A stretch of 9,914 bases of DNA from SZAS-79 sp038211455 (GCA_038211455.1 JBBQVP010000161.1:1-9914), one strand, 5' to 3'; numbered from the stretch's first letter, positions 1 to 7,031 are shown. Program-made: numbers and translations. Notes: generated by a model from the sequence alone, not told the origin.

Positions 1-157
1 GCCATTGCACCACCTGATCGAGCACGCGGCGGGCGGCGTGGGCGGACTGGCCGGTGCCCTGTTGCCGCTCTTTGCGGATGCGGCGATCGGGATCGTCGCC
101 GGGGCGCTGGTGCTCGGGGGCGTCGCGCTCGGGCAGCGGCTGCGACCCGCCACGTAG
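1..157 (+). CDS. DUF808 (YedI-like) membrane protein, C-terminal end
   Basis: Only the last 51 codons are in the window, read from base 2 to the TAG at 155-157. The peptide begins PLHHLIEHAAGGVGG and continues with a hydrophobic, Gly/Ala/Leu-rich stretch (about residues 18-45 of the fragment) that looks like a final membrane helix, then a short basic tail ending RLRPAT. The LHHLIEH segment followed by a small-residue helix is how I remember the C-terminus of DUF808 proteins, relatives of E. coli inner-membrane protein YedI, whose function is unknown. It converges with the minus-strand thiolase operon, and the hairpin at 260-288 could terminate both. The family call is from memory of a short segment and could be wrong. 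That it is a membrane protein end is more secure. Confidence 0.68.
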   Translation, partial: PLHHLIEHAAGGVGGLAGALLPLFADAAIGIVAGALVLGGVALGQRLRPAT

Positions 158-172
158 AACGGCCAGCAGCCC

Positions 173-202
173 AGTTTCTGTACTGGCATCGATACAGAAA
201 CT
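173..202. promoter_or_regulatory. Perfect 10-bp inverted repeat, operator-like
   Basis: The arms AGTTTCTGTA (173-182) and TACAGAAACT (193-202) are exact reverse complements around a 10-base spacer. A third CTGTA follows at 206-210. The CTGTA/TACAG arms and centre-to-centre distance of 20 bases (two helical turns) suit a dimeric helix-turn-helix repressor. No T-tract follows, so it is a poor intrinsic terminator. It lies between the 3' ends of two convergent genes, where no start codon is available to regulate, so an operator role is an inference without a target. Confidence 0.45.
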
Positions 203-259
203 ACCCTGTAGATCGCTTGCAGTCTTGCTGTGCGAAAAAAAATCTTTCAGAATTGAATG

Positions 260-288
260 AAAAAAAGCGCACCGCGGCGCGCCTTTTT
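260..288. terminator. Bidirectional hairpin terminator
   Basis: A run of seven A (260-266), a GCGC/GCGC stem (267-270 with 279-282) around a GC-rich loop, and five T (284-288) form a hairpin with A/T tracts on both sides. Read on the minus strand it lies 19-47 bases beyond the thiolase stop and ends in seven T, a good intrinsic terminator for that operon. Read on the plus strand it would stop transcripts from the DUF808 gene. Confidence 0.7.
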
Positions 289-306
289 CCTGCCTGCTGC
301 CCGCGC

Positions 307-1485
307 TCAGGCGACTTCGAACAGCCCCGCCGCCCCCATCCCGCCGCCGATGCACATGGTCACGACCACGAGCTTGGCGCCACGCCGCTTGCCTTCGATC
401 AGCGCATGGCCCACCAGCCGCGCACCGGACACGCCGTACGGGTGGCCGACGGCGATCGCGCCGCCGTTCACGTTAAGCCGCTCGTTGGGGATGCCGAGCT
501 TGTCGCGGCAATAGATTACCTGCACGGCGAACGCTTCATTGAGTTCCCAGAGGTCGATGTCGGAGACTTTCTTGCCGGCGCGCGCCAGGAGCTTGGGGAT
601 CGCGTAGACCGGGCCGATGCCCATTTCGTCGGGCTCCAGGCCCGCGACCGCGAAGCCGCGGAAGATGCCCAGGGGCTTCAAGCCCTTGGCCGCCGCGACC
701 TTGGCGTTCATGACCACCGCTGCCGAGGCGCCGTCGGAGAACTGGCTCGCGTTGCCGGCGGAGATCACGCCGTTCTCAAACACCGGCTTGATCGAGGACA
801 CGCCCTCGTAGGTTGTGTCCGGGCGGATGCCCTCGTCGTCGGCTACCGTCACTTCACGGGTCGACTCGACGTTGGTGTTCTTGTCGATGATCTTCATCGT
901 GGTCGTGATCGGAGCGATCTCGTCCTTGAACTTGCCCTCGGCGCGCGCCTTGGCGGCCTTGTTCTGGCTGTCGACGCCGTAACGGTCCATCGGCTCGCGG
1001 CCGATGTTGTAGCGCTTGGCCACCTGTTCGGCGGTCTGCAGCATGTTCCAGTAGATCGTGGGCTTATGCTCGGCAAGCCACGGGTCCTTGCCCATGTGCT
1101 TGTTGGCCTCGTTCTGCACGCAGGAGATCGACTCCACACCGCCCGCGACGTAGATGTCCGCTTCGCCGGCGATGATGCGCTGCGCGGCCAGTGCGATGGT
1201 CTGCAGGCCCGAGGAGCAGAAGCGGTTGACTGTCATGCCCGACACCGTCACCGGCATCCCGGCGCGCAGCGCGATCTGGCGCGCGATGTTGCCGCCCGTC
1301 GCCCCCTCGGGGGTGGCGCAGCCCATGATCACGTCCTCGACTTCGGCCGCATCGAGCTTCGCGCGCTCCAGGGCGGCCTTGACCACGTGGCCGCCCATGG
1401 TGGCGCCATGGGTCATGTTGAGTGCGCCGCGCCAGGACTTGCATAGCGGCGTTCTTGCGGTCGATACGATGACGGCTTCGGTCAT
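307..1485 (-). CDS. fadA: Acetyl-CoA C-acyltransferase (FadA-type thiolase)
   Basis: The 392-residue product has the usual length of a beta-oxidation thiolase, which cleaves 3-ketoacyl-CoA with CoA into acetyl-CoA and a shortened acyl-CoA in the cytoplasm. The nucleophilic Cys90 lies in NRFCSSGLQ, NEAFA is at 316-320, the GHP motif carries His348, and the second catalytic cysteine is Cys378 in CIGGGMGAAGLFE, so all the active-site residues I look for are present. The start is supported by GAGGAGA (1491-1497) five bases before ATG. It is the last gene of a fadB-lipoprotein-fadA operon, 45 bases after the lipoprotein stop, and a hairpin terminator follows. Residue 15 is Cys in RTPLCKSW, where I would expect Ala or a similar residue. 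The exact chain-length preference, or a role as a biosynthetic acetoacetyl-CoA thiolase, cannot be read from sequence, but the FadB neighbour favours degradation. Confidence 0.95.
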   Translation of the reverse strand: MTEAVIVSTARTPLCKSWRGALNMTHGATMGGHVVKAALERAKLDAAEVEDVIMGCATPEGATGGNIARQIALRAGMPVTVSGMTVNRFCSSGLQTIALAAQRIIAGEADIYVAGGVESISCVQNEANKHMGKDPWLAEHKPTIYWNMLQTAEQVAKRYNIGREPMDRYGVDSQNKAAKARAEGKFKDEIAPITTTMKIIDKNTNVESTREVTVADDEGIRPDTTYEGVSSIKPVFENGVISAGNASQFSDGASAAVVMNAKVAAAKGLKPLGIFRGFAVAGLEPDEMGIGPVYAIPKLLARAGKKVSDIDLWELNEAFAVQVIYCRDKLGIPNERLNVNGGAIAVGHPYGVSGARLVGHALIEGKRRGAKLVVVTMCIGGGMGAAGLFEVA

Positions 1486-1530
1486 GATTGTCTCCTCGGG
1501 TGGATTCTTGTGCCGTGTCGGCGTAAAAAC

Positions 1531-2088
1531 TCAGTGCAGGAAATCGGGGAACAGTTTCAGGGATCCGAAAAATCGTTCCGCCTCTGCATCGGATTCGCTG
1601 CCGGCCGGGCCGCTGAAGGTTTGCCGCACGATTTCGTCGCGAACGATGTAGGCCTGTTGCCGCAGTCGCTGTCCCGAGGGCAGCGCGAGTGTGAATGCGC
1701 GCCCTTCAATCGAATCGCGCACGACCTTCTGTCGTTCCACCAGTGCTGCGCCTGCGATGCTTTTTTGCGCGCCCCCCACAACCGAGTCGAGTACCTGCGC
1801 ACGCGCTTCGTCCTGTGTCGGCGTTGTCGCCAGCTTGGTCCAGGAGGTCCCGTAGTACCGGCCACCGATTTCGACCTCCTGCAGGTTGGTGACAATCGCG
1901 CCGCCGTCGGGCGTCCTGTCTTCTCTACGGCTTTGCTGCGGTTCGGCGGGAAAGGTCGCACCCAGGCGGCCGGGCCACGGACGGTAGTCCACCCACGAAT
2001 TTGCCGGCGTCTGGACCGGCTGTTGCGTGCTGCAGGCGGCTGCACTCAGGGCAAGTGCCAGCGGGATCAGTTTTTGTAAGGTTTTCAT
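1531..2088 (-). CDS. Small lipoprotein of unknown function within the fad operon
   Basis: The 185-residue product begins MKTLQKLIPLALALSAAACS, a short basic end, a hydrophobic stretch and a lipobox-like end with the acylated cysteine predicted at position 19. Alanine at -3 makes the lipobox less than ideal. The mature part has alternating short hydrophobic stretches (for example GGRYYGTSW and GRAFTLALPSG) and ends in AERFFGSLKLF, recalling small beta-sandwich or PsbP/DUF1795-like proteins that finish with an 'FxxSFxL' strand. I do not assign a family. The start at 2088 is preferred over a longer frame opening at 2145 because AGGAGG (2097-2102) lies eight bases before it and the signal sequence begins there. 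Its ATG overlaps the fadB stop as ATGA, so it is probably translationally coupled to fadB, with its Shine-Dalgarno inside fadB. The likely location is the inner leaflet of the outer membrane or the outer face of the inner membrane. Confidence 0.85.
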   Translation of the reverse strand: MKTLQKLIPLALALSAAACSTQQPVQTPANSWVDYRPWPGRLGATFPAEPQQSRREDRTPDGGAIVTNLQEVEIGGRYYGTSWTKLATTPTQDEARAQVLDSVVGGAQKSIAGAALVERQKVVRDSIEGRAFTLALPSGQRLRQQAYIVRDEIVRQTFSGPAGSESDAEAERFFGSLKLFPDFLH

Positions 2089-4178
2089 GCGTTGAACCTC
2101 CTGCCTTCTTTCGCGAGTTTGACGAGCAGCGGCGCGGGTTTCCACACTTCGCCCATATAGCCTTTCTGGAATCCTTCGATCGCTGCGAGCACCTTGGGAA
2201 GGCCGACGGTGTCCGCGTAGAACATCGGTCCGCCGCGGTAGGCCGGGAAGCCGTAGCCGGTCAGGTAGACCATGTCGATGTCGGAAGCCCTGAGCGCGAT
2301 GCCTTCTTCAAGGATATAGGCCGCCTCGTTGACCAGCGCGTAGATCAGTCGCTCGACGATCTCGGCATCCGAGATCTGCCGCGTCTTGATGCCGCTGGCC
2401 GTGCGGTAGTCGGCGATGATCTTGTCGACTGCGGGGTCGGGCACCGGTTTCCGGCTGCCCGCTTCGTAGAGGTACCAGCCCTTACTGGTCTTCTGGCCGT
2501 AGCGGCCGAGCTCGGCGATCTTGTCGCCGACTTTCGAATACAGGAAGTTCGGGCGTTCGACGTAGCGGCGCTTGCGGATTTCCCAGCCGATGTCGAGGCC
2601 CGCCATGTCGCCCATCGCCAGCGGCCCCATCGCGAGGCCCCACTTCTGCGCGGCGGCGTCGACCTGCTGCGGGCTGCAGCCCTCGTCGATCAGGAACAGC
2701 GACTGCTGGCCGTACTTCTCGATCATGCGGTTGCCGATGAAGCCGTCGCACACGCCCGAAACCACCGGCACTTTCTTGATCTTCTTGCCCAGCGCCATGG
2801 TCGTGGCGAGCACGTCCTTGGCCGTGGCCTTGCCGCGCACGACTTCGAGCAGGCGCATCACGTTGGCGGGTGAGAAGAAGTGCGTGCCGATCACGTCCTG
2901 CGGGCGCTTGGTCACTGCGGCGATCGCGTCCACGTCGAGCGTGGACGTGTTGGAGGCGAGGATCGCGCCGGGCTTCATCACGGCATCCAGCTTCTTGAAG
3001 ATCTCCTGCTTCACGTCCATGCGCTCGAACACCGCCTCGATCACGATGTCGGCATCCTTGCCGGCGGCAAGCTCGAGCGCGGGTGTGATCAGCGCCATGC
3101 GCTTGTCCATTTCCTCCTGCTTGAGGCGCCCCTTCGACACGGTGCTGGCGTAGTTCTTCTTGATTGTCGCAATGCCTCGGTCAAGGGCTTCCTGCTTCAT
3201 CTCGATGATCGTGACCGGGATGCCGACGTTGACCAGGCTCATGGTGATGCCGCCACCCATGGTGCCGGCGCCGATCACGGCGGCCGTATCGATCTTGCGT
3301 TTGGGTGTGTCTTCCGGCACGTCGGGGATCTTGGTGGTCTGGCGCTCAGCAAAGAACATATGGCGCAGCGCCTTGGACTCGTTGCCCTCGACCAGGATGG
3401 AAAAGCGGTGGCGCTCTTCCTTGCGGCCTTCGTCGAACGGCAGGTTCACGGCGGCCTCGACGCAGCCGAGGATTTCCAGCGGCGCGGGGAAGCCGCGCGA
3501 TGCCTTCGTGATTTCGGCCTTCGCCGCTTCGAAGAACGCCTTCGGGTCGCCGTCCAGCTTGACCTTCTGGTCGCGGATGCGGCGCGGGCCCTTGCCCTCG
3601 GCCACCAGCTTCTTCGCAAACGCCAGCGCGCCCTCGAGCAGGTCGCCCTGCACGACTTCGTCGACCAGGCCCAGCGGCAGGCCCTTCTCTGCCGGCACCG
3701 GGTTGCCCGTGGTCATCATCTTGAGGGCTTCGGCCGCGCCGACCACGCGCGGCAGGCGCTGCGTGCCCCCGGACCCGGGCAGGATCCCGAGCTTCACTTC
3801 AGGGAGCCCCAGCAGGGTTTTTGGCAGTGCAACACGATAGTGACAGCCCAGCGCCAGCTCTAGCCCGCCGCCCAGCGCGAAGCCGCCAATCGCGGCGACC
3901 ATGGGTTTCGGGAAGGCGTCCTGCACGTCGTTGATCTCGGGCAGTGTCGGGGACATCGAGGACTTGGGGGTGTTGAATTCGCGGATGTCGGCGCCGCCTG
4001 AAAATGCCTTTGCCGAACCGATGATCACCAGCGCCTTGACCGCAGGGTCGGCGGCGGCCTTGTTGATGCCCTCGACGATGCCCGGGCGCAGCACGCTACC
4101 CAGGCCGTTCACGGGAGGATTGTTCATCGTGATGACGGCGATGCCGTCGCGTACGGAATAGGTCGTTGCGTCGCTCAT
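2085..4178 (-). CDS. fadB: FadB-type enoyl-CoA hydratase / 3-hydroxyacyl-CoA dehydrogenase
   Basis: This 697-residue bifunctional enzyme catalyses the hydration and NAD-dependent oxidation steps of beta-oxidation. The N-terminal crotonase domain (about 5-190) shows FSGGADIREF, an oxyanion-hole ALGGGLEL with Glu107, and GLPEVKLG with Glu127, so both hydratase glutamates are present. The dehydrogenase part begins with a Rossmann motif GAGTMG (303-308), has the catalytic histidine in THFFSPAN (His433) and GNRM (482-485), and ends with a second dehydrogenase C-terminal segment (about 590-690). The frame stays open upstream to 4346, but MSDATT at 4178 is chosen because GGAG lies about nine bases before it and because upstream residues are not fad-like. 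It heads the fadB-lipoprotein-fadA operon and overlaps the next gene by four bases. The length matches the peroxisomal-bifunctional/FadJ-like branch as well as short FadB proteins, and it could act on specialised acyl-CoAs. Confidence 0.95.
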   Translation of the reverse strand: MSDATTYSVRDGIAVITMNNPPVNGLGSVLRPGIVEGINKAAADPAVKALVIIGSAKAFSGGADIREFNTPKSSMSPTLPEINDVQDAFPKPMVAAIGGFALGGGLELALGCHYRVALPKTLLGLPEVKLGILPGSGGTQRLPRVVGAAEALKMMTTGNPVPAEKGLPLGLVDEVVQGDLLEGALAFAKKLVAEGKGPRRIRDQKVKLDGDPKAFFEAAKAEITKASRGFPAPLEILGCVEAAVNLPFDEGRKEERHRFSILVEGNESKALRHMFFAERQTTKIPDVPEDTPKRKIDTAAVIGAGTMGGGITMSLVNVGIPVTIIEMKQEALDRGIATIKKNYASTVSKGRLKQEEMDKRMALITPALELAAGKDADIVIEAVFERMDVKQEIFKKLDAVMKPGAILASNTSTLDVDAIAAVTKRPQDVIGTHFFSPANVMRLLEVVRGKATAKDVLATTMALGKKIKKVPVVSGVCDGFIGNRMIEKYGQQSLFLIDEGCSPQQVDAAAQKWGLAMGPLAMGDMAGLDIGWEIRKRRYVERPNFLYSKVGDKIAELGRYGQKTSKGWYLYEAGSRKPVPDPAVDKIIADYRTASGIKTRQISDAEIVERLIYALVNEAAYILEEGIALRASDIDMVYLTGYGFPAYRGGPMFYADTVGLPKVLAAIEGFQKGYMGEVWKPAPLLVKLAKEGRRFNA

Positions 4179-4366
4179 ATATTGGGACTCCGGGGTGGAA
4201 GGGGGAATTTTACCCGCTCCGAATCCAAAGCGCCGCGAGGTTCGACTGCGGGAGCGACTGCGAGGTTCGACGGCTGGGTTTGACAGTGGCGCGGGCCGGT
4301 GCCCGCATTCGCGCAGGCTATACTTCCCCTTCCAAAAAGCACACAAAATATCCCTTAGGAGAAAGT
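4179..4366. promoter_or_regulatory. Divergent promoter region between fadB and the acyl-CoA ligase
   Basis: This 188-base spacer must hold the start signals for both directions. For the ligase, a TATACT -10-like hexamer lies at 4319-4324, without a convincing -35 at the right distance; TTGACA at 4280-4285 is 33 bases away, too far to pair with it. Between them is a GCGGGC/GCCCGC stem-loop (4291-4306). For fadB, TAAAAT on the minus strand (4207-4212) is a possible -10. A 12-base direct repeat GCGAGGTTCGAC occurs at 4235-4246 and 4260-4271, 25 bases apart, and could be a pair of regulator sites. I see no match to the fatty-acid regulator operators I know. AGGAG at 4357-4361 is the ligase ribosome binding site. 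Confidence 0.45.
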
Positions 4367-6019
4367 ATGAACGGCCTGATGATGGAAATGCCGTTGCTGA
4401 TCAGCGACCTGATCCGCCACGCCGACCGCCACCACGGCGATACCGAAATGGTATCCAAGCGCGTCGAGGGTAACTTCCCCGGGGGGGATTTCCACCGCTA
4501 TACCTACCGCGAGGCGCACGCCCGCTCCAGGCGCCTGGCCAAGGCGCTGGGCAAACTCGGCGTGAAGATGAACGACCGGGTGGCGACGCTGGCGTGGAAC
4601 GGCTACCGGCATTTCGAGATCTATTACGCGGTCGCGGGCTCCGGCGCGGTGATCCACACGATCAACCCGCGCCTGTTCCCCGAGCAGGTTGTCTACATTG
4701 CCAACCATGCCGAGGACAAGGTCCTGTTCGTCGACCTGACCTTCCTGCCGCTGGTCGAAAAGGTCGCGGCGAGCCTGAAGTCGGTGAAGCATTTCGTGGT
4801 CATGACCGACCGAGCGCACATGCCAAAGTCAGCCGCTGCGTCGGGACTGGCGAACCTGCTCTGCTACGAGGAACTGGTCGAGGCCGAGGACGACCAGCTG
4901 GAATGGCCGAGCTTTGACGAAAAGACCGCCTCGTGCCTGTGCTACACCTCGGGCACGACCGGCAACCCCAAGGGCGTGCTCTACAGCCATCGCAGCACCA
5001 TGCTGCACGCCTATGCGGCCGCGCTGCCCGATGCGCTCGACCTTTCTGCGGCGGACGTGATCCTGCCGGTGGTGCCGATGTTCCACGTCAACGCCTGGGG
5101 CCTGCCCTACAGCTGCGCGCTGACCGGCGCCAAGCTTGTGTTCCCCGGCCAGCACCTCGATGGCAAGAGCCTGCACGAAATGTTCGAGCGCGAAGGCGTG
5201 ACCATGAGCGCGGGCGTGCCCACCGTGTGGCTGGGGCTGCTCAACTACATGAAGGAAAACAAACTCAAGTTCTCCACCCTCAAGTCGACCGTGATCGGCG
5301 GCTCGGCCTGCCCACCGGCGATGATCCGCAGCTTCCAGGAAGATTTCGGCGTCAAGGTCCTGCATGCCTGGGGCATGACGGAGATGAGCCCGCTCGGTAC
5401 CGTCGCCACCTTCAAGGGCAAGCACACCAAGGCCGGCAAGGAGGAACGCTACGCGGTGCAGGCGAAGCAGGGGCGCGTGATCTTCGGTGTCGACATGAAG
5501 ATCGTCGACACCGATGGCAAGGAACTGCCGAATGACGGCAAAGCCTTCGGCGACCTGCTCGTCAAGGGGCCGTGGGTCACCAGTTCGTACTTCAAGAACG
5601 AGGGCGGCGACCCGCTCAAGGATGGCTGGTTCCCGACCGGGGATGTCGCCACCATCGACCCGGACGGGTACATGCAGATCACCGATCGCTCGAAGGACGT
5701 CATCAAATCAGGCGGCGAATGGATCAGCTCGATCGACCTGGAGAACATCGCTGTCGCGCACCCGGGCATCGTCGAGGCCGCGGTCATCGGCATCGCGCAT
5801 CCGAAATGGGACGAGCGCCCGATCGTGGTCGCGATAAAGAAGCCGGGCGCCACCGTGACGAAGGAAGAACTCCTCAAGTTCTACGATGGCAAGATCGCCA
5901 AATGGTGGATGCCGGACGACGTGGTGTTCGTCGAGCAACTGCCGCATACCGCGACCGGAAAGCTCTCCAAGCTCACGCTTAGGAAGGAGATGAAGGATTA
6001 CGCGTTTCCGAAGGTATAG
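4367..6019 (+). CDS. Acyl-CoA ligase, AlkK/DmdB-like (medium-chain or methylthiopropionyl type)
   Basis: The 550-residue product is an ANL-superfamily adenylating enzyme that would activate a carboxylic acid to its CoA thioester with ATP. The phosphate-binding loop is YTSGTTGNPKG (193-203), the A5 motif GMTEMSP (336-342), the TGD of the adenosine site 424-426, the hinge DRSKDVIKSGGEW (440-452), and the catalytic lysine Lys532 in TATGK. Length and the segments MFHVNAWGLPY and KWWMPDDVVFVE resemble AlkK of alkane degraders and enzymes annotated as 3-methylthiopropionyl-CoA ligase, so the substrate is probably a medium-chain or short branched acid. The start at 4367 follows AGGAG by five bases; the frame opens earlier at 4166, but that part is atypical and overlaps the divergent promoter region. 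It is divergent from fadB, consistent with co-regulation of activation and degradation. Confidence 0.93.
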   Translation: MNGLMMEMPLLISDLIRHADRHHGDTEMVSKRVEGNFPGGDFHRYTYREAHARSRRLAKALGKLGVKMNDRVATLAWNGYRHFEIYYAVAGSGAVIHTINPRLFPEQVVYIANHAEDKVLFVDLTFLPLVEKVAASLKSVKHFVVMTDRAHMPKSAAASGLANLLCYEELVEAEDDQLEWPSFDEKTASCLCYTSGTTGNPKGVLYSHRSTMLHAYAAALPDALDLSAADVILPVVPMFHVNAWGLPYSCALTGAKLVFPGQHLDGKSLHEMFEREGVTMSAGVPTVWLGLLNYMKENKLKFSTLKSTVIGGSACPPAMIRSFQEDFGVKVLHAWGMTEMSPLGTVATFKGKHTKAGKEERYAVQAKQGRVIFGVDMKIVDTDGKELPNDGKAFGDLLVKGPWVTSSYFKNEGGDPLKDGWFPTGDVATIDPDGYMQITDRSKDVIKSGGEWISSIDLENIAVAHPGIVEAAVIGIAHPKWDERPIVVAIKKPGATVTKEELLKFYDGKIAKWWMPDDVVFVEQLPHTATGKLSKLTLRKEMKDYAFPKV

Positions 6020-6031
6020 ATTGGGGTTGCC

Positions 6032-6060
6032 GCAACCGCAGGCACCGAGCGGTTGCCGCC
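6032..6060 (+). terminator. Possible weak terminator hairpin after the ligase
   Basis: GCAACCGC (6032-6039) pairs perfectly with GCGGTTGC (6049-6056) around a nine-base loop AGGCACCGA, 13 bases after the ligase stop. Only a short T-tract (TTTAT from 6061) follows, after CGCC, so termination may be weak. The loop contains the GGCACCGAGC core that recurs twice further on, so it may instead be the first member of that hairpin array. Confidence 0.45.
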
Positions 6061-6069
6061 TTTATACAA

Positions 6070-6155
6070 TCTCCCGACTTTGTGTAGTCAGGGCATGGGC
6101 AGGGCGAGCGCGCGCTAGCAGCGGTTCCATGCCCTGACTACACAAAGTCGGGAGA
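6070..6155. repeat. 29-bp perfect inverted repeat with 28-base loop
   Basis: The arm at 6070-6098 (starting TCTCCCGACTTTGTG and ending GGGCATGG) is the exact reverse complement of 6127-6155. Pairing breaks outside with A opposite C and inside after a possible G-T. The loop contains the self-complementary AGCGCGCGCT at 6107-6116. No target-site duplication is visible in the flanks, and no T-tract follows either way. As RNA it would be a 29-bp uninterrupted helix. Its right edge overlaps the GGGAGACCTG that begins the following direct repeats. Confidence 0.9.
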
Positions 6156-6229
6156 CCTGAAAGTTCCAATTCGGCACCGAGCCGAATTTGGGAGACCTGG
6201 AAATTAAAAAAATTTGGCACCGAGCCCAA
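6150..6229. repeat. Two ~40-base direct repeats, each with an ACCGA-loop hairpin
   Basis: GGGAGACCTG occurs at 6150-6159 and 6190-6199, each followed by an A-rich segment and then GGCACCGAGCC (6173-6183 and 6216-6226). In the first unit AATTCGGC (6168-6175) and GCCGAATT (6181-6188) pair perfectly around the loop ACCGA. In the second unit TTTGGC and GCCCAA pair around the same loop with one mismatch. The 10-base core GGCACCGAGC is also found at 6041-6050, on the other side of the long inverted repeat, giving three copies in the spacer. Confidence 0.8.
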
Positions 6230-6265
6230 CTCGGGCGCAGTAGCTGGCAACATAAAGAATGAGTC

Positions 6266-7030
6266 ATGACCCACATCCTCACCGAAACCAAAGACCGCGT
6301 CGCGCGCATCGAGATCGACCGCGCCGACAAGAAGAACGCGCTGACCGCGGACATGTACCAGGCGCTCGCCGACGCGCTGGCCGCGGCGGACGCCGACCCG
6401 CTGGTGCGCGCGATCCTGATCCACGGCAAGCCGGATTGCTTCACCGCCGGAAACGATCTCAAGGATTTCCTCGAGCGCCCGCCTCATGGCGACAACTCTC
6501 CGGTGTTCCAGTTCCTGCGAGGGATTTCGACAGCCTCAAAGCCGATCGTGGCCGCGGTCGGCGGCCCGGCGGTCGGGGTGGGCACGACGATGCTGTTGCA
6601 TTGCGACCTGGTGTACGCCGCGCCGAATGCGCGTTTCCAGGTGCCGTTCGTGCCGCTCGGCCTGGTGCCGGAGGCGGCCTCGAGCTTTCTGCTGCCGATG
6701 ATCGCGGGTTATCAGCGCGCGGCGGAGATGCTGCTTCTCGGCAGGCCATTCGGTGCGGAGAAGGCGTTCGCAGCCGGGATCGTCACCGAGATCGTGGCCT
6801 CCGGCGAGTTGCTTGCCTATGCGCAGGAAGCGGCCGCAGCGCTGGCAGCCCTGCCGCCCTCGTCGATGCGCATGACCAAGGCGTTGATGAAGTCGCGCTA
6901 TGCGCAGGCAACGGGCGAGGCGATGGCCGCGGAAGGCGAGAAGTTCCGCGCCCAGCTGGGCTCCGCCGAGGCGAAGGAAGCGATGAACGCATTCTTCGAG
7001 AAGCGCAAGCCGGACTTCTCGAAATTCTGA
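6266..7030 (+). CDS. Crotonase-family protein, probably delta3-delta2-enoyl-CoA isomerase
   Basis: The 254-residue product has the crotonase fold: FTAGNDLKDF (59-68), the oxyanion-hole segment GGPAVGVGTTMLLHCD (99-114) and PFVPLGLVPEAASS (127-140). Compared with enoyl-CoA hydratase, the first catalytic glutamate is replaced by Thr108 and the second by Phe128. Instead Glu136 sits in VPEAASS, the place where ECI2-type delta3-delta2-enoyl-CoA isomerases carry their catalytic base in SPEGCSS, and AGNDL also matches that group. I therefore favour an isomerase that moves a 3-enoyl-CoA double bond into conjugation, needed for unsaturated acids, over a hydratase. ATG at 6266 lacks a clear Shine-Dalgarno (upstream AAAGAATGAGTC); the ATG at 6259 is out of frame. 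It begins just after the hairpin array and is followed one base after its stop by the amidase gene, so it may open a plus-strand operon. Confidence 0.88.
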   Translation: MTHILTETKDRVARIEIDRADKKNALTADMYQALADALAAADADPLVRAILIHGKPDCFTAGNDLKDFLERPPHGDNSPVFQFLRGISTASKPIVAAVGGPAVGVGTTMLLHCDLVYAAPNARFQVPFVPLGLVPEAASSFLLPMIAGYQRAAEMLLLGRPFGAEKAFAAGIVTEIVASGELLAYAQEAAAALAALPPSSMRMTKALMKSRYAQATGEAMAAEGEKFRAQLGSAEAKEAMNAFFEKRKPDFSKF

Positions 7031-7031
7031 G

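Noticed and set aside
217..1446. 409-codon open frame antisense to fadA
   Set aside because: It is rich in His, Arg, Asp and Ala with no recognisable domain, and mirrors the third-position GC bias of the thiolase gene on the other strand, whose motifs are complete.
2001..3863. Long plus-strand open frames (2001-2873 and 2880-3863) opposite fadB
   Set aside because: Same composition artefact; fadB shows all catalytic motifs across the whole stretch.
4280..4324. TTGACA with TATACT as a sigma-70 promoter for the ligase
   Set aside because: The hexamers are 33 bases apart, about twice the normal spacing, so they cannot be a standard pair. Only the -10-like element is kept as a weak candidate.
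6020..6265. CRISPR array or attC-like sites in the repeat-rich spacer
   Set aside because: There are only two or three imperfect units with no constant repeat plus unique spacer pattern, no cas or integrase gene, and no attC core-site sequences at the hairpin ends.
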